The position numbers were made by a program, and so were the translations under genes. Of a stretch of 64,000 nt of DNA, positions 46,680-58,155 are shown piece after piece. The number at the start of each line of letters is the position of its first letter. The stretch's first letter is position 1. Below the pieces are notes generated by a model. That model ran no database searches. It worked only from the letters and a program-made list of their open reading frames with translations, and was not told the origin of the DNA. Origin of the DNA: Tamarix chinensis (Eukaryota > Streptophyta > Magnoliopsida > Caryophyllales > Tamaricaceae); assembly GCA_030549775.1 (NCBI GenBank), contig CM060172.1, forward strand, positions 57,665,523 to 57,729,522, in the 5' to 3' direction.

Positions 46680-48390
46680 GTCCTAATTTTTTTTATTTTT
46701 TAAGTGTTGGAAGGTATTAAAAGCTTTTGATTATTTTATAAAAAAATTATTATTAATTTATAGTAATTAATATAGATAATAGTTTTATAATTTTTTTATT
46801 TTTATTTATTAATTTTAATAAATTTTTTGTATTTTTTTTAAAACGTATATAATGTCGGGGATGTGTATATATATATATTGTCCTCATTTTCTACGTTTCT
46901 TAAAAATGACGTTTTTATATTTTTCGCCGTTTTCGTATAATACCATTTCTAAGTATGTTTGGAGATAATTATTAAAAATAACTTTTTGAATTAATTAATT
47001 TTTAAAAAAAATTAACATAATTTTTTTAAAATAAATAATATAAAACTCAACATTTTTCTATTTATTTAAGACTACAAAGTAGAGGTATTTTCTTAAATAT
47101 TAAAATACCAAAAAAATTAATAAAAAATCAAACATGAGACCCCCAATATCTGCAAGTCGTGAAGTATGAAAATGGATGATAGGTAACGTTTTTCGTTCCG
47201 AAAATATTTCCTCACTATGTTTGGTTCAAAAAATATTTTGGTACCAAAATTAGTATCGAAAGTATCCAATTATTTTTTATTTTCAAAAGAAATATATTTA
47301 TTAATGATTTATATCAACTAAAGTAGATAGTAGTTATAATTTTATTTTTAATTTTTTTCACTTAATATCAGTAGATTTAATCTGCTTTTTTAAAAATACG
47401 GAAACTCATCCTGAAAATTAATTTTCTTTTGTAAAGTTTTTTTACAAAAGTATTCAATTATTTTTTTAAAAAAATTAACAATTTATATTAGTTAATATAA
47501 ATATTAGTTGCATATTTTTTTTCTCTTTACTTATAACTACATAGTAGAGGTATTTTTTTAAAATATTATGATACCGAACAAATTTATAACAATTCAAACA
47601 TGAGACCTCCGTATCTGCAAGCCGTAAAGTACGAAAACAGGACAAGAGCGAAGTTTTTTGTTTTGAAATTACTCTTTTACTGTTTTTTATTCCACAATTT
47701 TTTGATACTAAAATTAATAATGAAAGTATAGAATTATTTATTTTAAAAAAAAATTATTTATTAATGATTTACATAAACTAAAATAGATAACAATTTTAAT
47801 TTTTTTAATTGTAATTGATTTAATCTATTTTTTAAAATATATATATATATATATATGTTTATATATATTTTTCATCTTTTTCTACCGTCTTTATTTATTT
47901 ATTTATTTACTTACTTATTTTGACAATAACATTTCCACATGTCTATTCGTACAACACTGGGTGCAAGTGAAGTGCTATTTACTGCCCCTACTAAATAAAA
48001 CATCACCTCGATCAACCTTGACGACCGGCGGATTTTATTTTGAGGAAAACACGATATTTTAGTTGTAGACGGAATGACATTCTCATCGAGATGCGACAAA
48101 GAAGCAAGCCTGGTTCTAGCGAACGTACCGTGCACGAAACCGCATTCCCTTCTGATTTTTTTTTTATTATTAAAATTGATACCAAAGATATATGATTAAT
48201 TTTTTATAAAAAAAATTATTAATAAATTTATATGATAATTTTATATTTTTTTCTCTCTTAATTTTAATAAATTTAATATATATATATATATATATATGTA
48301 ATTTTTGTATCATTTTCTTCCTTCTATATTTTCTAAATTTTAAAAAATAATATTTTCAAGTTTTTTCATCCGTTTCCATCCCCGAACAAG
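46680..48390. repeat. Diverged ~465-bp tandem repeats
   Basis: The marker actacawagtagaggtattt occurs at 47071 and 47536. 'caaacatgagacc...tctgcaagycgt' occurs near 47130 and 47597, the same spacing. Related AT-rich blocks with 'ttattaatgatttayatcaactaaa' lie near 47300 and 47770, and more distant copies near 46740 and 48190. No coding sequence. Confidence 0.75.
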
Positions 48391-49208
48391 TGCGTGTCTG
48401 ATCTGTTCGATAGCGAGCTTTTCTTGTTTAAGCTCCTGATGCCATCTTTACGTCCATGATTTCCCCGTTCTACTGCATGAGTTCGACGCAATCAGCCGGT
48501 TGCCTCTATATACTTATATACGTGTATCATCCCTCAAAAAAAAAATTTTATTCCAATAATTTATATATTTTTTATAAAAGTTACAATTTTTATATTTTTT
48601 AAGAAAGTAATAAAAATAATATTAAAATTAAAATTACATTATTTATTAAAAAATAACAAATTATTTAATGTACATATAATTAAAAAATTAATAATAGAAT
48701 ACTTTTTTTGTAAGGAAGAAATAATATTTTAGATCAACAATCCATTAGTCACTTTAGTATCTATTTTCTTGTTATAAGATTGGTTGGATTTAATTTTTGC
48801 TAGGACTCAGAACATGACCACTAAAGCTTGTGATTATTCGTCACTATAATCATAACTAAGCCAGTTGAACCAAGTATAAGAGTCTAATTTTTAACGAACT
48901 TGGTGTTTAAACAAGTCGAACTTAAGAGCTTAATTTTTTTTTAGTACTTGAACTCGGATATTTGAAAATAATCGCTGAAAATTAAAACCCTATTCATTTA
49001 AAAAACCAAATTCGAGTTAAGACTCGTTTATGACTCTATTTATCAATTCAAGCTGGTTTTTAACCAAAAAAAAAAGGTCACTAATCAATGTTGTACAAAG
49101 CTTCAATACCATAAACGACAAAAATGTAACAAAAACCAAAAACACTTTTACATGCATTGTTTTACCTACACATTATACATGCATTACACATATTTTCAAA
49201 TACTCCCC

Positions 49209-49883
49209 TTAATGAATCCTATAATTGATCAACAATAATACGTTCTTTATCATATACAAACCTCTAGCTCGCTCTTCAACCGCAAAACCCCCCAAAAAAA
49301 ACCGAAGCAACAAAGGAAGAAAATACCCTGACAAAGGAAGCGTCGATGAAGCCTCGGAGTCGTCGTAAAAATAGTAATAAGGATAGTGGTAGTTAGGCTG
49401 CCCTCCATCATCAGACGTCATAGGTTTCGGATTCTGATCAGGACCATTAAAGTTCACGTGAGGGACGGTACTATCAGCGGGAGGCGGAGGAGGGCTGCTA
49501 CCTTTGGACGACGCTGAAGGTGGTGCAAGTCCTTGAGGAGGTGAAGTCGACATGGACAACGGCGATGCTGGCTGCATCGCCTGTGATGGTGGCGGTTCGT
49601 GATAAGAAATTGGGGTTGTAGAGGACGGCGGTAGTGCTGACGGTGGGACTGGCGGTGATTCCGGAGGCGGTGAAGGAGGTGGCGAACATACTACCGGACA
49701 TGTACCGCATTTACTGAGGCATAGTAAGCCTGTCGCTGCAGGGTTATCGGCTCCGGCCTGACTTTGATCGCCTCGAACGACCGTCGTAGCCATGACCATC
49801 ACAGTAATAAGTAGGATGCTCGGACGGACAATGTAACACCATTTTCTTCCGAAACGAGCTCGGAGTACCAGGCCGCAAGCCAT
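49209..49883 (-). CDS. Secreted proline-rich, extensin-like protein
   Basis: A 224-residue frame with good plant initiation context (A at -3, G at +4). Residues about 18-37 are hydrophobic (R-P-S-I-L-L-I-T-V-M-V-M-A-T-T-V-V), a probable signal peptide with cleavage near V-V-R-G/D-Q. Residues about 54-67 hold a Cys cluster, C-L-S-K-C-G-T-C-P-V-V-C. A Pro/Ser-rich region (about 68-150) follows with S-P-P-P-S-P-P-P-type and S-P-P-P-P-P motifs, as in extensins and leucine-rich-repeat-extensin tails, where Pro hydroxylation and arabinosylation occur. Then comes Y-H-Y-P-Y-Y-Y-F-Y (about 165-175), a Tyr cluster suited to cross-linking, and a hydrophobic stretch L-P-L-S-G-Y-F-L-P-L-L-L (about 182-193), possibly a GPI-anchor signal. 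The last 25 or so residues after that are unusual for such proteins and may reflect a lost stop. Likely cell-wall or plasma-membrane surface. No intron is needed. Codon GC is far higher than in the surroundings. Confidence 0.82.
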   Translation of the reverse strand: MACGLVLRARFGRKWCYIVRPSILLITVMVMATTVVRGDQSQAGADNPAATGLLCLSKCGTCPVVCSPPPSPPPESPPVPPSALPPSSTTPISYHEPPPSQAMQPASPLSMSTSPPQGLAPPSASSKGSSPPPPPADSTVPHVNFNGPDQNPKPMTSDDGGQPNYHYPYYYFYDDSEASSTLPLSGYFLPLLLRFFLGGFAVEERARGLYMIKNVLLLINYRIH

Positions 49884-50330
49884 TGTGTGTGGTTCGTAAG
49901 TTTAAAGAGGCATGAAAATGAAGCTAAGTTTGTTGGGGAAGAAAGTGCGTGAGATAGAGTCGTCCATGGGGCTTTGCATGGCTAGCTCATTAAAAAATAT
50001 CGAGCGAGAGGAGAGCTCGTCGAATCTCTTCTTTACTTTTGGGCAAGCGTGTGGTTTGAGTTAGGAACCGGTCAATAGACAAAAGGTGAGCTTCGATGCT
50101 GTGCTTGGAGTTGGAGCTGGAGGAAACGTAAAGACCTTGGTTGCTTTAATTACTGCAGTACGGTTGCAGCTAGTACTACTGCACCGTCGATCACTGATCA
50201 CTGAGCTAGCTAGGTAGGTAGGTATAAATTGACTGGTGAATCCGGCTCGACGTAAGCTTTCCTTCCTAAAATATATATTTTTAATCATAATTTTTTTTTA
50301 TAAGAATAATAATCCACGGCGCAACCAATT
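49884..50330 (-). promoter_or_regulatory. Putative upstream region of the extensin-like gene
   Basis: CpG-containing sequence 5' of the start codon on the minus strand. It contains tattttttaatgagc (minus strand, about 49989-50003) and a tttatacctacc (about 50215-50226) as weak TATA-like candidates. Neither is convincing, so the transcription start is not assigned. Confidence 0.35.
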
Positions 50331-50629
50331 TAATTATTTATGGAAAATGGTACGTGTCAGGTTTTTTTTAATCTTTATATCTTTTCTTTTGTCATAATTA
50401 TGGACAAAACAAACACAAGTACCGAACCCCGTTTATTCACACAAAATGGTATTTCCTAGCCCTACAAGAAGGTGGGAACATAACCACCTCCTCTTTGTTG
50501 CCTGATTCAAAATTATATAATTTAAAATCTTGACAAAATAGGAACTATTTCCTCCAAGCATGGTGTAAATAGTATAACCGTGCAAATTGCCAACGAGAAG
50601 CGAATCGTCACTTTTTGCTTTTCATTTGC
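50331..50629. other. Intergenic sequence between gene and gypsy LTR
   Basis: No feature recognised. Confidence 0.4.
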
Positions 50630-51057
50630 TTGTTACACATCTTTCTCTTTTGGTCTTCCTCTAAGTAGTCTCTCTTTCTCTGATACGTGTCCACTGAATT
50701 TAGAAGGTACACGTCAACAGCAGAATTAACCACCGATGGTGGCAAGCTCATGTGAACAGTAGTAATAGATAGTCTACAGGAGATTCGGTAGTCTACATTC
50801 TAGTTGATTTCTCTTCCTTTATTCCTTTCTAACAGAATTATAATGATCTACGAGTTGGTTATGTTGAATCATACAATCTAGAATTTTCCCTTGCCTATTT
50901 AGCAGACAATATAATCGATCGGAGGTTATGAATGAAAATATCCAATTTTTTCTTTGAGTATCCCTCTTCGTATTTTGTGATGTGTCATTAATCTTCGAAA
51001 CTCATTATCTTCATTAGGTTTCCTGGGTTTTGGTAATAAGTTTCCTAATTCGCATCA
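50630..51057 (+). repeat. 5' LTR of second gypsy element (left boundary uncertain)
   Basis: Ends ...cctaattcgcatca directly before a PBS. The left end is placed at tgttacacatc only because it starts TG and gives a plausible ~430 bp length. No 3' LTR copy was found to confirm it. Confidence 0.5.
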
Positions 51058-51070
51058 TTGGTATCAAAGC
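51058..51070 (+). other. Primer-binding site, initiator tRNA-Met type
   Basis: ttggtatcaaagc immediately after the LTR end at 51057. Confidence 0.85.
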
Positions 51071-51082
51071 TTCGATCGAGCA

Positions 51083-52160
51083 ATGGCAGATGAAAATAGA
51101 ATGGCGGAGCTGCGAAAGGAAGTTGACCAACTCAAGGGTTCCTTAGAGGGTTCCCTAGAGGGTTCCATGAAGGAATGGAAGGCTTCAATGCAATAGGAAA
51201 TGAAGAAGCTAATTCTTGAGTCTCAACAAGAAATAGTGGCAAAAATCCAAGCTCTGTTTTCGCAGGGAATAACATCTGGGAATGCCATTCAGGTAAATCC
51301 TAACTCCTCATCGGGAACCATTCAACCCACACCCACCACACCTCCGGTCAACACTAGCCTACCCACTACTGTACCTCAACCAGCCAATGTGACTCCCTCA
51401 ATTGCTCCTATTAACAAATATGCCAACTTCCCTATCAAATTCCCAACAGGCTCACTCGTGTGGACTTCCCCAAATTTGATGGTGAAGATATTCAAAGTTG
51501 ATTGTTCAAGGTTGAACAATTTTTTGAAATGGATAACACCCCCGATCATGCTAAGGTCAGATTGGCAGCTATCCACCTTGAAGACAAGGCATTACAATGG
51601 CATCAAGCCTTTGTTAAAACGTGACCCCAACCAACATATCTAAATTGGAGTGAGTACGTTGAGACCATCTCTGCCAGATTTAGCACCTCACCTTATGATG
51701 ATCCCATGGCCGAAATCACCAATTTGAAGTAGGGAGCTAGTCTAATGGAGTACCAGGCAAAGTTTGATTCTCTCTTGAATCGAGTCAACTTGCTGGAAGA
51801 ATATGCTATCATTTGTTACTTGGGAGGCTTACACCCAACAGTGCAACATCAAGTCAGAATGTTCAAACCACAGACCCTAGGCCATGCTTATGCCTTATCC
51901 AAACTTCAACACGCAGCCTTGCAACTCCAGGCCAAGGAAACTAAATAGAAGCCAAACCACCTCCCTTGTTGCCTTCCCCAAAAACACTACCCAACTCTAC
52001 TAATACATCAACAACAGACAGATCAGTTCCCATTAGAAGGTCTAGAACCTTGTCCCAATAGGAGATGGATGCCAAAAGAGCCCGAAATGAGTGTTTTTGG
52101 TGTTCAGAAAAAAATTTCCTAGGTCATAAATGTGCTAAGAAGCAGCTCTTTATGATTGAG
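51083..52160 (+). pseudogene. Gypsy gag remnant with zinc knuckle (second element)
   Basis: Capsid/nucleocapsid precursor. The start ATG at 51083 lies 13 bases after the PBS. The frame has a short duplicated L-K-G-S-L-E-G-S-L-E-G-S and an in-frame TAG at codon 38, then is open from 51200 as a coiled-coil-like and Pro/Thr-rich region. A frameshift near 51460 leads to E-Q-F-F-E-M-D-N-T-P and K-A-L-Q-W-H-Q-A-F, the typical gag core. 51745-51945 is open (M-E-Y-Q-A-K-F-D-S-L and Y-L-G-G-L). The knuckle near 52090 reads C-F-W-C-S-E-K-N-F-L-G-H-K-C, the C-x2-C-x7-H-x-C form typical of one branch of plant gypsy elements. Confidence 0.88.
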
Positions 52161-52199
52161 ATAGTGGACGAGGAAGAAGACAAGGAGGCTGAAGGAGGA

Positions 52200-53756
52200 C
52201 TGATGGTAGAGGAGCCGCTAGGGGTAAATACACCTCATATCTCTGTCCATGCACTTGGTGGTCTCACCACTTACCACATAATGCGAGTCACTAGGTACAT
52301 TAAGAAGAAGACCATCAGTGTGCTCATTGATAGTGGGAGTGCCCACAATTTTTTAAACCTAAATATAGCTAAACAAGTTAGTTGCAAGTTGACTCCAACT
52401 CAACCTCTCACTATTATAGTGGCTGATGAAGGTGAGATATGCAGCTCCTACATGTGTAAGGGTCTAACATGGAAGTTGTCGGAGCATGAATTCACTGCAG
52501 ATGTTATAGTATTGCCACTTGGGGCTATGAGATGGTACTGGGAGTACAATGGCTAAGCACCCTTGGTGCTATAACTTGGGATTTCCAACAATTAAGCATG
52601 GAGTGGTCTTACAAGGTGCACAAGGGTTGAAGACCAAAAATCTAATCAGTAAGAACCTATACAAGGAAATGGGAAATAGCTCTGAGCTTGTTGTGGTGTA
52701 GTTGTGTGTGTTACAACTCTATGGTGAGGATAAGAAGTCTCTTACCCATCTAAAAACACCTACCTCCCACCCCAAAACTAATGAATTAACTGAGTTGCAA
52801 AATCCTATGAGTAACGATTCTAAGGTTTTTGAGGTACCTTAAGGGCTACCCCCGGCTAAAAACCATGATCACCAGATAATTCTCAAGCAAGGGTCTAATC
52901 CTATTAATTTGAGGCTATACCGATATTCTTCAACTTAGAAGGATATAATTGAAAGGCTTATCCAGGAGATGTTGCAGTCAGGTATTATAAGGCCTAGCAC
53001 TAACCCTTACTCTTCTTCAGTGGTGTTGGTCAAGAAGAAAGACAATAGTTGGAGGCTTTGTATTGACTATAGGGAGCTTAATAAGCAACTGTGAAAAAAA
53101 GTTCCTTATACCTATGATAGAAGAGCTATTGAAAGAATTACATGGTACCTAGTACTACTCTAAGATAGACCTTAGATCAGGCTATCATCATATACGAATG
53201 AAGTTTGAGGGCGCTTACCAAACAACCTTCAAAACATATGAGGGGCATTATGAGTATTTGGTTATGCCATTAGGTTTATCCAATGTCCCCTCAACATTTC
53301 AGGCTCTTATGAATGTGGTATTCAAATCCTATCTGCGGAAATTTATTCTTGTGTTTTTTTGATGACATACTAGTTTATAGTCAGAGTTGGGAGTCACACT
53401 TGCATCATTTGAATTTTACTTTTGAGCTGCTAAAACAACATCAATTATTCGCCAAAGAAAGCAAGTGTATTTTTGGGGCAACTCACATTGAGTATTTGGG
53501 CCACATCATATCGATTGAGGGGGTAGCTATTAACCTAAAAAAGGTTAAAGCAGTACAGTCTTGGCCATTACCTATCAACCTAACCCAACTTAGAGGTTTT
53601 TTAGGGTTGGTAGGCTATTATAGGCAGTTTGTCAAGAGTTACGAGGTTATAAGAAAACCACTTACAGATAAGCTTCGAAAAAATAACTTTCAATGGTTAG
53701 AGCAAGCAAGGACTGCATTTGAGGAGCTCAAAATAGCACTGACCACAACACCAAAA
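52200..53756 (+). pseudogene. Gypsy protease and reverse transcriptase remnant (second element)
   Basis: Protease at about 52300-52550: V-L-I-D-S-G-S-A-H-N-F with intact D-S-G active site, then L-P-T-type words and L-P-L-G-A-M. RT from about 52860: H-D-H-Q-I-I-L, S-G-I-I-R-P-S-T-N-P-Y-S-S-S-V-V-L-V-K-K-K, W-R-L-C-I-D-Y-R, then frameshifted K-I-D-L-R-S-G. 53313-53756 is open and includes V-F-F-D-D-I-L-V-Y (active-site Asp pair at 53361-53366 intact), Y-L-G-H-I-I-S and L-R-G-F-L-G-L-V-G-Y-Y-R-Q-F-V. The frame stops where a solo LTR is inserted. Confidence 0.92.
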
Positions 53757-54636
53757 TGATGTGGTTTTTATCAAAGTAACGGAAGGTTGGATCGAAATTT
53801 GTATTAGAAGTTGTCACCCACGATCTAATGCAAAAAGAATGAAGTGATTTGGTGGATTATAGACGAAGAAATTGATGTTACAAGATGAAGGTGTTTCAAC
53901 AGATTTGAAGGTGTTCAAATGTGTCGTGTGAAGATAGATTTGAGGAAGGATTAATCCCAGATTTTCCTTGCTCAATACAGACCCAAAAGGGAGGATTAGA
54001 CTTTAGCTCTCTTGCTCAAAGTTTTATCAAAATTATTATTATTCATTCTATTCAATTCTCTCTATACAAATGTTGTGCACAAAAGGTATATATAGGAGAA
54101 GGGAGACTCGGTGGTGAGCTAGCTTAAACCAGCCAAGTTTTCCTTCTTAATTTAGCCCATTAATCATGGTTGAATTAAGCCCATATTAACCTTAATCCAA
54201 AGCATAATATCATTGGTTAAATGATACTAAGGATTAATATTACAAAGCTATACAATAGACTAAAATACATACATGAAATTATAGCCATACCCTAACTTAC
54301 ATAAAATATACTTAGGGGTTAGGGTTTACAACAAGTTTATAAAAATAATGAATATCATCACTCTATCTATTGTTGTAATGTATCATCTCATATATGTCAT
54401 AGCCTTTCATGCCTTGGAATACTTGTACACATCAATGTGTATGAACATCATCTTCTTGCAAATATGTAACATACCTACAAGAATAACTTGAATGGTTTTT
54501 ATTGTCAAGCATATTAGAATTATCAAAAATATTTAACATGATAGGCTCCAATATTAAGAAAGCTAAATCATCTTCCTTAACTTGAGGATTAGAATGAATA
54601 TGATAATCATTATGTTCAATGGATGCTCCTGCATCA
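53757..54636. repeat. Solo LTR inserted in gypsy pol
   Basis: It starts tgatgtggttttt and ends gatgctcctgcatca, the end motif also seen at 9232, 39453 and 44695. At 880 bp it is close in size to those LTRs. It splits the RT thumb from the RNase H start of the host element. The adjacent pentamers (caaaa / ccatt) do not match, so the target duplication is not confirmed. Confidence 0.75.
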
Positions 54637-54644
54637 CCATTGCT

Positions 54645-55454
54645 ATCATTACCCAACTTCTCTAAGGAGTTTGTTATAGAAACGGATGCTTCTAATATGG
54701 GAATAGGAGCAATACTGATCCAAGAAGGACACCCCTTAGCTTACATCAGTAAGTCCTTTTCACTTAGACACCAAGGCTTATCATTGTAAGAGAAAGAGAT
54801 GTTGGCTATCATAATTGTAACAGATAAATGGTAGCATTATCTCAAAGGGAGACATTTCAAGATCAACACTGATCTTGAACCTCTCCAGCATCTGCATGAC
54901 TAGAAAATTAACAACTCATTTCAACATATGTGGTTAGCTCAGTTGATGCCTTACGATTATGAAATTATGTACAAAAAGGGAAAGGAGAACCTGGCAGCTA
55001 ATGCACTCTCTAGGCTGCATGGTTCTAAAATATTGGTCATGGCTGTTTCAACTCCCCAATTAGATATGTTAGCACAAATTCAATTTGGTTGGGCACAAGA
55101 CACTCATTTGCATAACATCATTTCTAAACTAATACAGGCTTCTAATTCTATATGAAACTATGAGTATTCTCAAGGACTTTCAAGGAGAAAGGGTAAGTTG
55201 GTGGTGGGACAAGAGGTAGCTTTGTAGCAAAAGCTGATAGGGTTATACCATGATCAACCTATAGGTGGCCATTCAGGAGTAGCAGCAACTATTAATAGAT
55301 TATCTTCTTTTTCTATTGGAAGGGAATGAAGAAGAAGGTTAGGGAATATATTAGGAATTGTGACATCTGCCAGAGGAATAAATATGAAGTAGTATCTACC
55401 TCGAGCTTACTGTAACCTCTCCCAATACCTAGCACAGTTTGGTCAAGCATAAAT
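54645..55454 (+). pseudogene. Gypsy RNase H and integrase zinc finger (second element), truncated
   Basis: RNase H: F-V-I-E-T-D-A-S-N-M-G-I-G near 54666, L-A-Y-I-S-K-S-F-S near 54738, and Y-E-I-M-Y-K-K-G-K-E-N-L-A-A-N-A-L-S-R-L near 54960. Integrase zinc finger: H-D-Q-P-I-G-G-H-S-G near 55250 and, in another frame, N-C-D-I-C-Q-R-N near 55355, so the H-H-C-C residues are all present. The frame reaches P-L-P-I-P-S-T-V-W, just before the catalytic core, and is cut there by the long LTR starting at 55455. No core or C-terminal part was found on the far side. Confidence 0.9.
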
Positions 55455-56195
55455 TGCAACACCCCAAAATTCACTATTTTTTTTAAATAGGAGCAATTAG
55501 ATTATATTAGAACCTGTAAATTTCGGGAATGTTACCGCCATACTTAGTACCAGACTAGTTCACTCCTACTATTCCGGTACCAAGTGCTAAGGCTAAAAAG
55601 GATATTTGTTAAACTTAATTAATACTTAAACCAAGAGTTTATAAAAAGAACTAGAAGGATCATAACATAAAAATCAGAGTACGCGTAAAGATTTTACATA
55701 TCTAAAAGTATGAAATCAAAGTTCATTGAAAGGAATAATGTCTAACAATAAAGTTTAATTATGGAAAATCTAATACATGAAATAAATAAAAAAAAGGGAA
55801 TAAAATAACATAGAGAGAGAATCAGGCCATGCAACTCCCAGTCCACGACCCAAGTCCTACTCAACACTCAGCCCCACCTGATTCCTTATGGATATCAAAT
55901 GCATCAAAATAAGCATCACCTACCTGCACCACATCAGATGGGCCTCCTGCTCATGGGAATGAGCAACACTCATGAAAAGGGTGATCAATATGCTACGTAC
56001 TGAGTAAGGTAAATGTGCACTAAGGCTAACACATAAAAGCACATAATCCAAGAAGGCTAATAAAATAGCATACGATCACTTCAGATAAATAATAAATAAA
56101 GGTCATTTATAGTCCGGATTAATTAATTAATTAATCTCTTATCGATACTCGTTTTATACCATGCTCTTTATCAAATCCATGCGAGTACGGGAACC

Positions 56196-56560
56196 CCCAC
56201 TATTTTAACCAGTGGCTCGGTCACATATAGGGCAACATGCACCTAACCACTATTATAGCCGGTGGATTGGTCACATATAGGGTAGAACACCCTAACCACT
56301 ATTCCTTACTAGTGGATCGGTTGGCCCTGGCTCACATGGCATTCCACTATAATTACTTAGTATCTTTTATGTGTCTTAGAAAACTTAGGTTTGGTTTATT
56401 GAGCTTGGGATCCCCTACTATTATAGCTGGTGGACCGAAAACATATAGGGTATAAAGCTCCTTACCACTATTATTAGCCGGTGGATCGATCGCATATATG
56501 GTGGAACACCCTAATCACTATTCCTAACCGATGGATCGACTTAGACCCAGCTCAATAATC
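56196..56560 (-). repeat. ~50-bp minisatellite with higher-order structure
   Basis: Six units of the form ccactattatarccggtggatcggt..catatagggt, starting near 56196, 56249, 56296, 56415, 56463 and 56514. Units 1-3 and 4-6 form two similar trios about 217 bp apart; the third unit in each trio ends in 'ccctggctc' or 'cccagctca'. Confidence 0.9.
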
Positions 56561-57821
56561 TTTCACTTTACATGATTAATGTCTTAAGTGTCTTATTCAT
56601 AATTTTAACCCTAGACATGCATGACTAACTCCCTTTACGCTTATCCTCCAAAAGGACCCATCCCACATCAATAGACTCATGCACCTCCTAACTTGGCCTA
56701 ACATTCTTTCCTCCTTACCCTAACTTACACTAGAGCCCATCTCCCATGTATGTGGGTCAAGTCCCACTACCTTACACTTCCAAGTCCACCCACCGTCTCA
56801 CTCTAGGGTTTTATTCTGAAACCCTGATTTAGGCCTAAGTGGCCCATCCTACTCCACCTCACACAACCCAAATCATTTTAACACTCCACACATCACAACC
56901 CATAGATTTCACCCTCATCATCACACTTTAATCACTAAGTACACGTGTGACTACTAAACCCTAAGTAGCCACACTAAACCTTAGCTGGCCACACCAAATC
57001 CTAGCCCTATCTCCTATGCACCCTTGTACAGTCTCACATACTATTCTTCAGCCAAAGTGTTCAAACTCCCAAACAACACTTCCTTCACCTTCCTCACACC
57101 CCAAATCAATCTTCCATACATAAATTTCACCCCCATGCAGAATTTACACATCTCATACAACCCTTCAAACTTTTTTATGCAAACCCTAAAAATCCTATGT
57201 GAAACCCTAGATTCACCCATGCAAATCCTAGATTCTTCCCTACGTACTTAGATTCTCCCATAAAAACCCTAGATCCATTCATACAAAACCCTAAATTCTT
57301 CCATTTATGGTCATGCAAAATTTAGGTCAACTCCACATTATTTCACTCCATATCATCATATTACAAAACCTAGTATGCATATCTTACAGGTCACATCATA
57401 TCACATCATAATCACAACACAAACATATGATACATAAATCATAAGATAACATATAAACGTACCTCAACTCCAAGCCATTCCATACATAAAATAGTTATAA
57501 CAATACATACAACTTATATCATATATACAAGGCATATAAGACACATTACATATATACGACCTTAGCTACACCCTTACCTAACACGACACCGGTCTTGGAG
57601 CACGCTCTTACGCCTCCTTAGGGCTTTGAATGGTCTCACCTATAAGAGGGAAAAACTAAAGATTAGGTTCCCTCCTACTAAAAATACTATTATTTCCTTA
57701 TTTATCCTAAGATTAGGGTTTTAAATAAAATAATAATATCATAGTAATAACACTAACTACTTACTAATTTTGCTAAAGATAAAAGTAATAATAGTAATAT
57801 TATAAAAGATGATAATATAAG

Positions 57822-57897
57822 GTTTGAAGATTTTACCCTAATAATAATAATGATACTAAAAATAATAATGATGATAATAAGAATAAGAATAATAACG

Positions 57898-57930
<33 letters not shown>

Positions 57931-58099
57931 TAGTACGAAATAAATGGTGAAACAAGGGCTTCGACCCTTCACCAAAAAAAATAATAATAATAACAATAAA
58001 AAATAATAATAATAATACAAAATAATATAACAATAATGATAATAATACTAATAGTATAAATCAAAAATAATATAAAGTAGGGTTTCGACCCTACTTTGA

Positions 58100-58155
<56 letters not shown>

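Noticed and set aside
50061..50288. 75-codon minus-strand frame upstream of the extensin-like gene
   Set aside because: No recognisable domain and it lies in the presumed promoter; length is expected by chance in this GC-richer stretch.
54432..54656. 74-codon minus-strand frame
   Set aside because: It lies within a solo LTR and runs across its end into gypsy coding sequence on the other strand.
56196..56560. Regularly spaced repeats resembling a CRISPR array
   Set aside because: Units are imperfect, the 'spacers' are themselves related, no cas genes are near, and the same array recurs in several plant LTRs.
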